This document shows, one piece after another, positions 8,565 to 16,094 of a DNA stretch of 64,000 bases. Each line of letters begins with the position of its first letter. The stretch's first letter is position 1. The notes beneath the pieces are model-generated. The model was not told the DNA's origin. It ran no database searches and was given only the letters and a program-made list of their open reading frames with translations. Source of the DNA: Frondihabitans australicus (lineage in GTDB: Bacteria; Actinomycetota; Actinomycetes; Actinomycetales; Microbacteriaceae). Location of the stretch: the NCBI RefSeq assembly GCF_003634555.1, contig NZ_RBKS01000001.1, positions 1,736,001 through 1,800,000 of the forward strand. The letters are read 5' to 3'. The position numbers and the translations under genes are program-made.

Positions 8565-9775
8565 GCGAGGGCACGTCGCAGCGGGCGGCCGAGTCCGCCG
8601 ACGCCGACGATCTGGTGAGCGGGGCCGCGGCCGCCTCGGCTCCCGAGCCCGCCGACACTCCCGCGCAGGCGAAGGCCAGGCGCCGCCACCTCTACGAGGT
8701 CGACATCCTGCGGATCCTGACGTTCGTCTGCGTCATCTCCGTGCACGTGGTGAGCCACGCCGACAGCGCGAGCGACCTGGGGCAGAACGGCTTCCTGATC
8801 CTGGTCCATTTCACCCGCGAGGTGTTCTTCGCCCTGACCGCGTTCGTGCTCGTGCTGTCGTTCCTCGCGAAGCCGAGGCCGCTGCGCGAGTTCTGGCCGA
8901 AGCGGTTCCTGCTCGTCGCGCTCCCCTACGTCACCTGGTCGGCCGTCTACGACTTCGCCTCGTGGGTGCACAGCCCCTCGGGCACGCTCGGCGACTGGCT
9001 CGCGAACTTCTGGCACGACCTCTACACCGGAAACGCCTGGTACCACCTGTACTTCCTGCTCGTGACCATGCAGGTGTACCTCTTGATGCCCGTGATCGTG
9101 TGGCTCGTGAAGAAGACGCGCGGCCACCACGGACTCGTCATCGGCCTGTCGTTCGCCGTCGAGATGTTCTTCACGGTCTGCTACCAGTACTACCCGAGCG
9201 TGATCCCGCACGCGATCAGCCAGTACAGCCGCATCGAGTTCTGGAGCTACGAGTTCATGATCGTGCTGGGCGCTGTGGCCGCCGACCACGTCGACCCGCT
9301 CATGGCCTGGGTGCGCAGGAGCAGGCTCACGATCCTCGGGCTGGTCGTCGCCGGCGCCCTGCTCTCGATCGCCGTCTACGCGATCAACCTCGGCCTCGGT
9401 CAGAGCCCGGTGAAGGCCTCGACGGCGCTGCAGCCGGTCGTGCTGGTGTGGTCGGTGCCCGTGATCCTCGGCTTCCTCGCGCTCGGCACGAAGTGGGCCG
9501 ACCAGCGCGTCGCAGGCTCCCGCTTCGCGCGCCTCGTCGACACGGCCTCCGACCGCTCCTTCGGCATCTTCCTCGCCCACCCGTTCTTCATCTGGCTGCT
9601 GCTGCTCGCCGGCGGCGGCTGGATCACGCACACGATCCCGGACGGCCCGCGCGCCGTGGTGCTCTACGTGCTGGTCGTCCTCTGCACCGTCGCGTTCATC
9701 GAGATCCTGCGCCGCACCCCGCTCAGCCTTCCGCTGACGGGGCGACCGTTCCGCTCCGGGCGCAAGAAGGCCTGA
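8561..9775 (+). CDS. Acyltransferase 3 family integral membrane protein
   Basis: 404 residues with a polar 45-residue cytoplasmic N-terminus, then about ten hydrophobic segments. The first contains EVDILRILTFVCVISVHVVSH, matching the R...H pattern of OafA/YrhL-type O-acyltransferases, which move acyl groups across the membrane onto sugars or lipids. The end (FLAHPFFIWLLLL) is typical. The GTG start overlaps the ligase stop by four bases (GTGA), implying translational coupling. Context suggests the ligase supplies an activated acyl group that this protein transfers to a cell-surface or exported molecule; that is inference. Confidence 0.85.
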   Translation: MSEGTSQRAAESADADDLVSGAAAASAPEPADTPAQAKARRRHLYEVDILRILTFVCVISVHVVSHADSASDLGQNGFLILVHFTREVFFALTAFVLVLSFLAKPRPLREFWPKRFLLVALPYVTWSAVYDFASWVHSPSGTLGDWLANFWHDLYTGNAWYHLYFLLVTMQVYLLMPVIVWLVKKTRGHHGLVIGLSFAVEMFFTVCYQYYPSVIPHAISQYSRIEFWSYEFMIVLGAVAADHVDPLMAWVRRSRLTILGLVVAGALLSIAVYAINLGLGQSPVKASTALQPVVLVWSVPVILGFLALGTKWADQRVAGSRFARLVDTASDRSFGIFLAHPFFIWLLLLAGGGWITHTIPDGPRAVVLYVLVVLCTVAFIEILRRTPLSLPLTGRPFRSGRKKA

Positions 9776-9777
9776 CT

Positions 9778-11088
9778 CTAGGCCAGCTTCTGGTTCGACA
9801 CGAGCCCGTCGCGTGACGTGATGCGCTTCGGGTTCATGCGCCAGGCCACGACCGCGGAGACGACGAGCAGGACGATCGAGGCGAAGAACGGCCACTGCCA
9901 TCCGGTCGCGGAGACCAACGCGGCGAAGACGATCGGCGAGAAGATGCCGGCGATGCCGAAGCCGGTGTTCATCATGCCGCTCGCGGTGCCCGCCCACTCG
10001 GGCGCGGTGTCCATCGGGATCGCCCAGAGGGTCGCGTTGCAGAGCTCGAGGAAGAAGAACGAGAGCGTCAGCGAGACGATCGCGACGGCGAGGTTGTGGA
10101 TCGCGAACACCGGGATCAGCCAGAGGGCCGAGCCGATGAGGCCGATCATGAGCGTGTTGCGCCGCGCCTTGCGCATGTCGCCCGTCCGCCGGAACCAGGC
10201 GTCGCTGACCACCCCGCCGACGGTGTCGCCGAAGACGCCGCCGATGAGGACGACCGAGGTGAACCCGGCGTAGCTCAGGAGCTTGAGTCCGTAGCTGTCG
10301 CCGAGGAACGACGGCAGCCAGGTGAGGAACACCCAGAGGGTCCAGCCGTAGCCGAAGTCGACGAAGGCGACGGGCGCGATGGAGCGCATCATGCGGCGCC
10401 ACGGCACCGGCGGGCGCTTCTCGGACTTCGGACGGTCGGGCATCTCGGCGAGCTCGATCTCGGTGACCCTCTTGTGCTCGTCCGGCCGGTTGCGGAAGTA
10501 GACGAACCAGATGACGCCCCAGATCACGCTGACGACGCCGAGCACGATGAACGACTCGCGCCAGCCCGCCCAGACGATCAGCCAGGCGACGATCAGGGGC
10601 GCCGCGGCGTTCCCGAGGCGGGAAGCCGAGTGCACGACCCCCTGCACGAAGCCGTTGCGGTCGGCCGGCACCCAGCGCGTCATGGCGCTCGTCGCCGTCG
10701 GGAACGCGGCCGCCTCGGTCAGGCCGAGCAGGACGCGCGCTCCGAAGAGGGTCCAGAAGCCGATCGAGAGTCCGGTGGCGAGGGTGGCCACACCCCAGAG
10801 CAGGGCGATCCAGAACAGCGCCTTGCGCGCTCCGAACCGCTCGCCGAGGTTGCCGCCGAAGACCTGCAGCAGCGCGTACGGGATCGAGAACGCCGAGACG
10901 ATGAGACCGGTCTGGTCGGTCGTCAGGTGCAGGTTCGCCTGGATGGTGGGCAGGGCGGTGGAGATGTTCGTGCGGTCGATGTACGAGATCGCGTACATGA
11001 CGCAGAGGATGATCACCACGTTGCCGCGCACGCGGTGCCGCATGGGTGTCGCGGCGACTCTGCTGGGTTTCTCGTCGAGGAGGCTCAT
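9778..11088 (-). CDS. MFS transporter, anion:cation symporter (ACS)-like
   Basis: A 436-residue, 12-segment major facilitator. Start of TM1 reads YAISYIDRTNISTALP, the hallmark of the ACS family (glucarate, galactonate, tartrate and related carriers), and the TM2-3 loop has GGNLGERFGARKALF. A hydrophilic central loop (EHKRVTEIELAEMPDRPKSEKR) splits the halves. It converges on the acyltransferase two bases away, and lies after rpsO, from which it is insulated by a strong terminator. Sugar acid or organic acid uptake is likely; the exact substrate is not predictable. Confidence 0.88.
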   Translation of the reverse strand: MSLLDEKPSRVAATPMRHRVRGNVVIILCVMYAISYIDRTNISTALPTIQANLHLTTDQTGLIVSAFSIPYALLQVFGGNLGERFGARKALFWIALLWGVATLATGLSIGFWTLFGARVLLGLTEAAAFPTATSAMTRWVPADRNGFVQGVVHSASRLGNAAAPLIVAWLIVWAGWRESFIVLGVVSVIWGVIWFVYFRNRPDEHKRVTEIELAEMPDRPKSEKRPPVPWRRMMRSIAPVAFVDFGYGWTLWVFLTWLPSFLGDSYGLKLLSYAGFTSVVLIGGVFGDTVGGVVSDAWFRRTGDMRKARRNTLMIGLIGSALWLIPVFAIHNLAVAIVSLTLSFFFLELCNATLWAIPMDTAPEWAGTASGMMNTGFGIAGIFSPIVFAALVSATGWQWPFFASIVLLVVSAVVAWRMNPKRITSRDGLVSNQKLA

Positions 11089-11190
11089 GGGTTGATGCGC
11101 TTTCGGGGGTCGGGAACTGTGTCTTTTCTACACGTTTGCATCGACTCTGCTCTCGCCCGCTATGCGGAGCCTATGAGCGGCCAAAGCAAA

Positions 11191-11220
11191 CGGCCCCGTC
11201 TCCGTGAGGAGACGGGGCCG
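11191..11220 (-). terminator. Strong terminator of rpsO
   Basis: CGGCCCCGTCTCC (11191-11203) pairs perfectly with GGAGACGGGGCCG (11208-11220) around a four-base loop. On the minus strand it is followed by TTTGCTTT, a U-rich tract. It begins 36 bases after the rpsO stop. Confidence 0.9.
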
Positions 11221-11256
11221 TCGGCCAGACCTGAAGTGCTGCTATCGCCGCAGCTT

Positions 11257-11526
11257 TTAGCGGCGCAGACCCAGGCGCTCGATCAGCGAGCGGTAGCGGT
11301 TGATGTCGACGTCGGCGAGGTAGCCGAGCAGACGACGACGCTGACCCACGAGCAGAAGCAGGCCACGACGCGAGTGGTGGTCGTGCTTGTGCTCCTTGAG
11401 GTGCTCGGTCAGATCCTTGATGCGCTGGGTGAGAACGGCCACCTGGACCTCGGGGGATCCCGTGTCGCCCGGGTGGGTCGCGTACTCTTCGATGATCGCA
11501 GTCTTCACTTCGGGTGCAAGTGCCAT
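11257..11526 (-). CDS. rpsO: 30S ribosomal protein S15
   Basis: 89 residues, the normal length for S15, an early-binding protein of the 30S platform that contacts 16S rRNA helices 20-22. The motif [20 protein letters not shown] with [12 protein letters not shown] is diagnostic. The ATG follows AAAGG in a GA-rich leader. A candidate -10 (TAGGAT, 11615-11620) lies inside the end of the upstream VanZ gene, so rpsO probably has its own promoter. It ends at a perfect stem-loop. Its usual follower pnp is displaced by about 5.9 kb. Confidence 0.98.
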   Translation of the reverse strand: MALAPEVKTAIIEEYATHPGDTGSPEVQVAVLTQRIKDLTEHLKEHKHDHHSRRGLLLLVGQRRRLLGYLADVDINRYRSLIERLGLRR

Positions 11527-11609
11527 AACTGGGACCCCTTTCTCTCGTTGCGCGGTGCGTCACGCCGGTTGCGTGCGCTCTCTTTCTCCGCGGCCGTTCG
11601 ACGGCAACC

Positions 11610-12062
11610 TCACGATCCTAGCAGAGCCCTCGGCCTGCTCCTGCGCCTGGGTGCGAAGGTGACCCGCATCAGGAGCGCGAGGAACGCGCCGGCCGCTCCC
11701 CCGAGGCCGTTGTGGAGCACGTCGTTCATGTCCTCCACGCGGGTCGAGGCGAGGAACGTGCCCTGGTACGTCTCGATGCCGTAGGAGGCGAGGACGCACA
11801 GGGCGGCCGCGACGATCCAGAGCGGACGCGGGAAGAACAGCGCCAGGAAGAAGCCGAGCGGCACGAACATCGCGACGTTCGCCAGGCTCTCGACCGTGTC
11901 GAAGGTCAGCCAGCTCGTCGAGCGGTGCTCGGCGAAGATCGCGAGCGCCCGGTAGAGCAGCGTGGCGGTGCGGCCGTCGTAGACGGACGTGCGGAGCGTC
12001 ATCCAGGCGATGAACCCGCAGTAGAGCGCGGTCACGACGAGGAGCCAGGGGCGGAACTTCAT
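11610..12062 (-). CDS. VanZ-like family membrane protein
   Basis: About 150 residues with four hydrophobic segments and the VanZ core: FDTVESLANVAMFVPLGFFLALF, YGIETYQGTFLASTRVEDMNDVLHNGLGGAAGAF. VanZ-like proteins are widespread membrane proteins; in Enterococcus VanZ raises teicoplanin resistance, but most relatives, including this one, have unknown roles. ATG 12062 (MKFRPW) and ATG 12080 (MRHHRR) are both possible; neither has a close ribosome site. It follows a NERD-like gene on the same strand after 41 bases, so the two may be co-transcribed. Confidence 0.85.
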   Translation of the reverse strand: MKFRPWLLVVTALYCGFIAWMTLRTSVYDGRTATLLYRALAIFAEHRSTSWLTFDTVESLANVAMFVPLGFFLALFFPRPLWIVAAALCVLASYGIETYQGTFLASTRVEDMNDVLHNGLGGAAGAFLALLMRVTFAPRRRSRPRALLGS

Positions 12063-12103
12063 CCGACGATGGTGCCTCATGCGCCCGGGGCGAACCCTTG
12101 ACG

Positions 12104-12937
12104 TCAGCTGGACAGCTGCTGGACGACCATCGGCGCGATGACGGCGGCGGCGGCCACGGTGCCCGAGAGACCCGTGACCCAGGCGAGCCGCACCCGGCGA
12201 GCGCGAGCGACCTCGGTGCGCAGGCGGGCGAACCAGAAGCCGAGTTCCGAGGCGGTGGGATGGGCGTGGGATCCTGCGCCCGGAGCCGACGAGGAGAAGA
12301 CCGCGGTCTCCCCCGGCGCACGCCAGGTGCGCGGCTTGAGGGCGACCCGGGTGATCTCGCGGACCTCCTCGACCGACTGGACCGGCACGAGGGAGCGGAG
12401 GTGGCGCACGAGCCGGTCGAGGCCGACGACGTCGACGCCCGGGATCTCGGCGGGGCGGCGTCCGGGCTCGACCACGACGGTGATCGCGCGGACCACCGCG
12501 GGGCGACCGAGCGCGTTGGAGAGAAGGGTCGAGGCGAGGCGGGCCTCGACGAGCGGTTCGCGCACGTGCGTCTCCGAGCCGGACTCGTCGCGGGTGGCCG
12601 TGCTCAGGGCGAAGACTCCGGCGGGGCCGATGACGAGGTGGTCGATCGCGGGGGCGCCGGCGACCACGGGGATCGCGTGGAGCACGCGCCACGGCTCGCC
12701 CGAGGTGCTCAGGGTGCGCAGCAGCTCGGCGGTGCGGGCCTCGCCGAGCGCGGGCGCGAACCAGGCGCGGGCCGAGTCACCCAGGGGGCTGCGGCCCAGG
12801 ATCCGAGACGCTCGCGTCCGCGGTGCGACCGGCGCCTGACGGTCCCACAGCGCCTCCACGGCGGAGATCGCAGCGGCGCCCGAACCGGGGTGCGTGAGCA
12901 CCTGCGCTGCGTCGTCGTCGGGGGCGGAGATCGTCAC
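12104..12937 (-). CDS. NERD-like (nuclease-related domain) protein with C-terminal membrane anchor
   Basis: 277 residues. Residues about 105-180 contain WRVLHAIPVVAGAPAIDHLV followed by IGPAGVFAL, a clear match to the NERD core, where IDHLVIGPxGVF is conserved. In active NERD nucleases a Lys follows in the next strand (xxAKxxxG); here the run is STATRDES, with no Lys, so catalysis is doubtful. A hydrophobic helix (about 250-272) near the C-terminus should anchor it. GTG 12937 is chosen for its AAAGG site and because upstream sequence is non-conserved. It is divergent from a membrane metallopeptidase and shares its 140-base promoter region. Confidence 0.75.
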   Translation of the reverse strand: MTISAPDDDAAQVLTHPGSGAAAISAVEALWDRQAPVAPRTRASRILGRSPLGDSARAWFAPALGEARTAELLRTLSTSGEPWRVLHAIPVVAGAPAIDHLVIGPAGVFALSTATRDESGSETHVREPLVEARLASTLLSNALGRPAVVRAITVVVEPGRRPAEIPGVDVVGLDRLVRHLRSLVPVQSVEEVREITRVALKPRTWRAPGETAVFSSSAPGAGSHAHPTASELGFWFARLRTEVARARRVRLAWVTGLSGTVAAAAVIAPMVVQQLSS

Positions 12938-12969
12938 GGGAAGGCCTTTCGGAGTGCTGTCCTCGAACG

Positions 12970-13013
12970 GTACCGATCGGCGCCAGCACGCGGAATCTCC
13001 CGTTGGGGGGTGA
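12970..13013. promoter_or_regulatory. Two-part upstream element, also found at 42901-42960
   Basis: GTACCGATCGG (12970-12980) and CCCGTTGGGGGGTGA (12999-13013) both recur exactly, in the same order and orientation, upstream of the small membrane protein gene at 42511-42846. The gap is 18 bases here and 34 there. It stands in the divergent spacer between the NERD-like gene and the M50B-like peptidase gene. Confidence 0.6.
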
Positions 13014-13077
13014 AATCCCGAACAGGGGGTGGCCCCTCGCGTCGGGGGCTGTCGGCTCGGCTCTCTACTCTGGTCAC

Positions 13078-13803
13078 ATGCATGTCCTCGAGTCGCTCTG
13101 GTCACGAGCGACACAGACCTCCGAGCCGCTCGGCGTCGCGCTGCTGTTCGGCTCGCTCGCGGTCGGCCTCGTGCTGGTGCTCCTGCCTGGCACGTGGCAC
13201 ACCGTGCGGCACGCGGTGACCGTCGTGCACGAGGGCGGGCACGGTCTCGCGGCGGTCCTGACCGGGCGCCGCCTCACCGGGATCCGGCTGCACTCCGACA
13301 CCTCGGGGCTGACCGTGTCGAAGGGGCCGCGGACCGGCTTCGGCATGGTCATCACCCTGCTGGCCGGGTACACGGCGCCGGCCCTGGCGGGGCTCGGGGC
13401 GGCGTGGATGCTGCACCGCGGCTACGCCTCGGGTCTCCTCTGGGCGCTCCTCGTCGTGCTCGCGCTGATGCTCGTGCAGATCCGCAACTGGTTCGGCCTG
13501 TGGGTGATCCTCGTGGGCGCGGCCGTGGTCTTCGCGGTCACGTGGTTCGCGGCTCCCGAGTGGCAACTGGTCTTCGGGCACGTGCTCACCGCCGTGCTCG
13601 CCCTCGGGGCCCTTCGAGCGAGCCTCGAGCTGCAGTCCAGCCGGCGACGAACCCGCTCGGCGCAGTCCGACGCGGATCAGCTGGCGCGGCTGACCCGGGT
13701 TCCGGGGCTGGCGTGGGTGTTCGTCTTCGTGCTCGTCGCGCTGGCGTGCGCGGTCGCGGACCTGTGGATGCTGGTGCCGCAGGGCCTGCTCACGATGCCG
13801 TAG
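13078..13803 (+). CDS. M50B-like membrane zinc metallopeptidase
   Basis: 241 residues, six to seven hydrophobic segments. HEGGH (residues about 51-55) is the HExxH zinc motif placed in a transmembrane segment (AVTVVHEGGHGLAAVLTGRR), as in the peptidase M50B-like family. Family members are intramembrane proteases or non-proteolytic relatives; substrate unknown. TACTCT six bases before the ATG indicates a leaderless start, which also excludes a longer upstream frame. It is divergent from the NERD-like gene and ends before a long stem-loop. Confidence 0.82.
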   Translation: MHVLESLWSRATQTSEPLGVALLFGSLAVGLVLVLLPGTWHTVRHAVTVVHEGGHGLAAVLTGRRLTGIRLHSDTSGLTVSKGPRTGFGMVITLLAGYTAPALAGLGAAWMLHRGYASGLLWALLVVLALMLVQIRNWFGLWVILVGAAVVFAVTWFAAPEWQLVFGHVLTAVLALGALRASLELQSSRRRTRSAQSDADQLARLTRVPGLAWVFVFVLVALACAVADLWMLVPQGLLTMP

Positions 13804-13835
13804 CGCCGCTCCTGCGCCCCGGCCCTTCGCTGCCC

Positions 13836-13897
13836 CTGCGACAAAACGCGACACCTGCGACGCATCCGGGTGTCGCAGGTGTCGCGTTTTGTCGCAG
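13836..13897. repeat. Long hairpin, family A copy 1
   Basis: A perfect inverted repeat of 26 bases per arm (13836-13861 and 13872-13897) around a 10-base loop. The arm begins CTGCGACAAAACGCGACACC. It lies between the convergent ends of the metallopeptidase gene and apt, so it could terminate both. A second copy is at 15657-15714. Confidence 0.9.
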
Positions 13898-13906
13898 ACG
13901 GAAGGG

Positions 13907-14446
13907 TCAGGCGGGGGCGGAGCCGAGCGCGTGCACGGGCACCCGCGACGCCAGGCGGTCACGACCGCCGAGGCCGTCGAGCTCGAGCAGCACGGCGATG
14001 CCGACGACCTCGTAGCCGGCGCGCTCGAGCAGAGTGATCGAGGCCTCGGCGGTGCCGCCGGTGGCCAGGACGTCGTCGGCGACGAGCACGCGCGACCCCT
14101 TCGGCAGCTGGCCGGGGCGCAGCTCGATCGAGGCCTCGCCGTACTCGAGCGAGTAGCTCTCCTTCAGCACCTCGCCGGGGAGCTTGCCCGCCTTGCGCAC
14201 CGTCAGCACCCCCGTGCCGGTCTGGGCGGCGATGCCGCCCGCGAGCGCGAAGCCGCGCGCCTCGATGCCGGCGACCGCCGTGAAGCCGCCCTCGAACGGC
14301 TCGGCGAGCCCGGCGCAGACCGTCGAGAAGGCCTCGGCGTCGGCGAAGACCGGGGTGACGTCGCGGAACAGGATGCCCGGGGTCGGGAAGTCGGGGACGA
14401 CCGCGGTCAGGCGGTCGACGAGGGCGGCGGCGTCGGAGGCGGTCAT
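13907..14446 (-). CDS. apt: Adenine phosphoribosyltransferase
   Basis: 179 residues, standard length. It converts adenine and PRPP to AMP in purine salvage. The PRPP-binding loop VLVADDVLATGGTA and FPTPGILFRDVTPVF are clear, as is IEARGFALAGGIA. The ATG at 14446 has a TAGCGT box seven bases before it, the leaderless pattern; a frame extending to 14485 is less likely. In many actinobacteria apt sits by secF/relA; here it stands between two long hairpins next to a secreted cellulase, converging on the metallopeptidase gene. Confidence 0.95.
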   Translation of the reverse strand: MTASDAAALVDRLTAVVPDFPTPGILFRDVTPVFADAEAFSTVCAGLAEPFEGGFTAVAGIEARGFALAGGIAAQTGTGVLTVRKAGKLPGEVLKESYSLEYGEASIELRPGQLPKGSRVLVADDVLATGGTAEASITLLERAGYEVVGIAVLLELDGLGGRDRLASRVPVHALGSAPA

Positions 14447-14582
14447 GGGCTCCACGCTACCGGCCTCGGCTCCTGCCCCCTGCACTGGGTGCTACTGCTG
14501 CGAGCACCGGCCTGCTGGACTCGTAGCGGTCGACGACGGGTGCAGGGGTGCCCCGAGGCCGCAGACCAGGGGTTGCCGCGCC

Positions 14583-15623
14583 ATGCCACGACACCGCTCC
14601 ACCGCTCTCGCCCGTGCCGCCGCGCTGATCGCCGTCGCGGTGTCCGTCGCCGCCGGGCTCGCCGCCGGCGGGCCCACGGCCGGCCCGGCCGCTCAGGCCG
14701 CGACGCCCGTGGCCGTGCTGACTCCCGCGCAGATCCAGGCCGCATCCACGAGGACGCTCTACAACACGGGGCTCGCCGTCCAGCCCGGCAACCAGGCCTC
14801 GCAGGTCGTCAGCCTGCTCCGCACGAAGTACCACGCCACCGCCGAGGCGAACGAGATCGACCAGATCGCGTCGCAGCCCGTCGCGGTGTGGCTCGGCGAC
14901 TGGTATTCGCGGGCACAGCTCGTCAAGGTCATCACGGCGTCGATCGCGAGCGCCGCGAAGACCGGCCGCACTCCCGTGTTCGTCACCTACGCGATCCCCG
15001 ACCGGGACTGCGGCGGGTACTCGGCCGGCGGGCTGACCGCCTCGCAGTACCTGGCCTGGAATCAGACGATCGCCACGGCGCTGCGCGGCCACCGGTCGGC
15101 GGTGCTCGTCGAGCCCGACTCGCTGGCGATGATCTCGAGCTGCCCGTCCGTCGCCGACACGCGCCTGCCGCTCATCCGCTCGGCGGTCGACCAGCTCACG
15201 TCGGACGGCGTCGTCACCTACCTCGACGCGGGCAATTCGAACTGGGTCGCTCCGGCGGCGATGGCGCAGCGGCTGGAGGCGGCCGGAGTCGGCGAGGCGC
15301 GCGGGTTCTTCACCAACGTGTCGAACTTCTACCCGACTTCGAACGAGGTGTCGTACGCGAACAGGGTCTCGGCGCTCACCGGCGGCTCGCACTACGTCAT
15401 CGACACGTCACGCAACGGCGCCGGCTGGAAGGGCACCTGGTGCAACCCGACCGGCGCGGCTCTCGGGGCGAACCCGGCCGTGGCATCTGGTTCGACGAAG
15501 CTCGACGCGACGCTCTGGGTGAAGACGCCCGGCGCGAGCGACGGCACGTGCAACGGCGGCCCGGCAGCGGGGACGTGGTGGGAGCGGTACGCTCTCGGGC
15601 TGGTCAAGAATCGGGCGAGGTAG
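14583..15623 (+). CDS. Secreted glycoside hydrolase family 6 (endoglucanase/cellobiohydrolase type)
   Basis: 346 residues. A Sec-type signal peptide (basic MPRHR, hydrophobic Ala/Val/Leu core, AQA at about 38-40) is followed by a single GH6 domain. Signatures: FVTYAIPDRDCGGYSAGG (first GH6 signature with the conserved Asp in DRDCGG) and VLVEPDSLAMI (second signature; Asp of EPDSL near residue 179 is the proton donor). Three further Cys fit GH6 disulfides. No carbohydrate-binding module is present. GH6 enzymes cleave beta-1,4-glucan with inversion. It is divergent from apt and ends before a family A hairpin. Confidence 0.92.
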   Translation: MPRHRSTALARAAALIAVAVSVAAGLAAGGPTAGPAAQAATPVAVLTPAQIQAASTRTLYNTGLAVQPGNQASQVVSLLRTKYHATAEANEIDQIASQPVAVWLGDWYSRAQLVKVITASIASAAKTGRTPVFVTYAIPDRDCGGYSAGGLTASQYLAWNQTIATALRGHRSAVLVEPDSLAMISSCPSVADTRLPLIRSAVDQLTSDGVVTYLDAGNSNWVAPAAMAQRLEAAGVGEARGFFTNVSNFYPTSNEVSYANRVSALTGGSHYVIDTSRNGAGWKGTWCNPTGAALGANPAVASGSTKLDATLWVKTPGASDGTCNGGPAAGTWWERYALGLVKNRAR

Positions 15624-15656
15624 GTTCGCCTGCTCCTGCGACTTCGAAGCCCCTCA

Positions 15657-15714
15657 GCGACAAAACGCGACATCTGCGACACGTGCCGGCGTCGCAGATG
15701 TCGCGTTTTGTCGC
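15657..15714. repeat. Long hairpin, family A copy 2
   Basis: A perfect inverted repeat, 24 bases per arm (15657-15680 and 15691-15714), 10-base loop. It matches copy 1 except for one position in each arm: C-G in copy 1 (ACCTGCGAC/GTCGCAGGT) is T-A here (ATCTGCGAC/GTCGCAGAT), a compensatory change. It lies between convergent gene ends (GH6 and SnoaL-like). Confidence 0.9.
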
Positions 15715-15730
15715 GGGAAACCCGTGCGGC

Positions 15731-16057
15731 TCAGGTGATGACGAGCGACTTCACCAGGTCTCCCTCGACGGTGAAGGTCATGGTGCCGAGACCGTTGTAG
15801 CCCTCGCCGGTCACGTCGACCGTGACGACGAACTCGCCGGGCTTCGCGCCCTCGGCGACCTCGACGACGTCGAAGCGCGAGTGCTTGCCGATGTTGTCGG
15901 TCTGGTTCCAGGAGGCGACGCCCGAGGTGCCGTGGAACACCCGGCCCCAGTCGTCGAGCGTCGCATCGTCGGCGAAGGCGGCGAGGAACCCCTCGGTGTC
16001 CTCCTCGTTGGTCGTGTCGATGAAGGTGCGGATGGCTCGGGGCGTCTCGACGGTCAT
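15731..16057 (-). CDS. SnoaL-like / NTF2-like domain protein
   Basis: 108 residues, the size of one NTF2-like cone fold. TPRAIRTFIDTTNEEDTEGFLAAFADDATLDDWGRVFHG is the usual opening of SnoaL-like proteins (helical start, then the acidic DDATLDDWG turn), ending with FTVEGDLVKSLVIT. Such proteins are small cyclases, isomerases or binding proteins; no catalytic assignment is possible. It lies downstream of nothing obvious on its strand and is separated from the HelD gene by 37 bases, so it may be the last gene after HelD. Confidence 0.8.
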   Translation of the reverse strand: MTVETPRAIRTFIDTTNEEDTEGFLAAFADDATLDDWGRVFHGTSGVASWNQTDNIGKHSRFDVVEVAEGAKPGEFVVTVDVTGEGYNGLGTMTFTVEGDLVKSLVIT

Positions 16058-16094
16058 GCCTCATCGAACCACGCACCCCTAGGCGCGAGCCCGG

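Noticed and set aside
13898-15656. The apt-GH6 segment as a mobile element bounded by the two hairpins
   Set aside because: There is no transposase and no target-site duplication visible, apt is a core gene, and each hairpin sits at a convergent gene junction, so a terminator role fits better.
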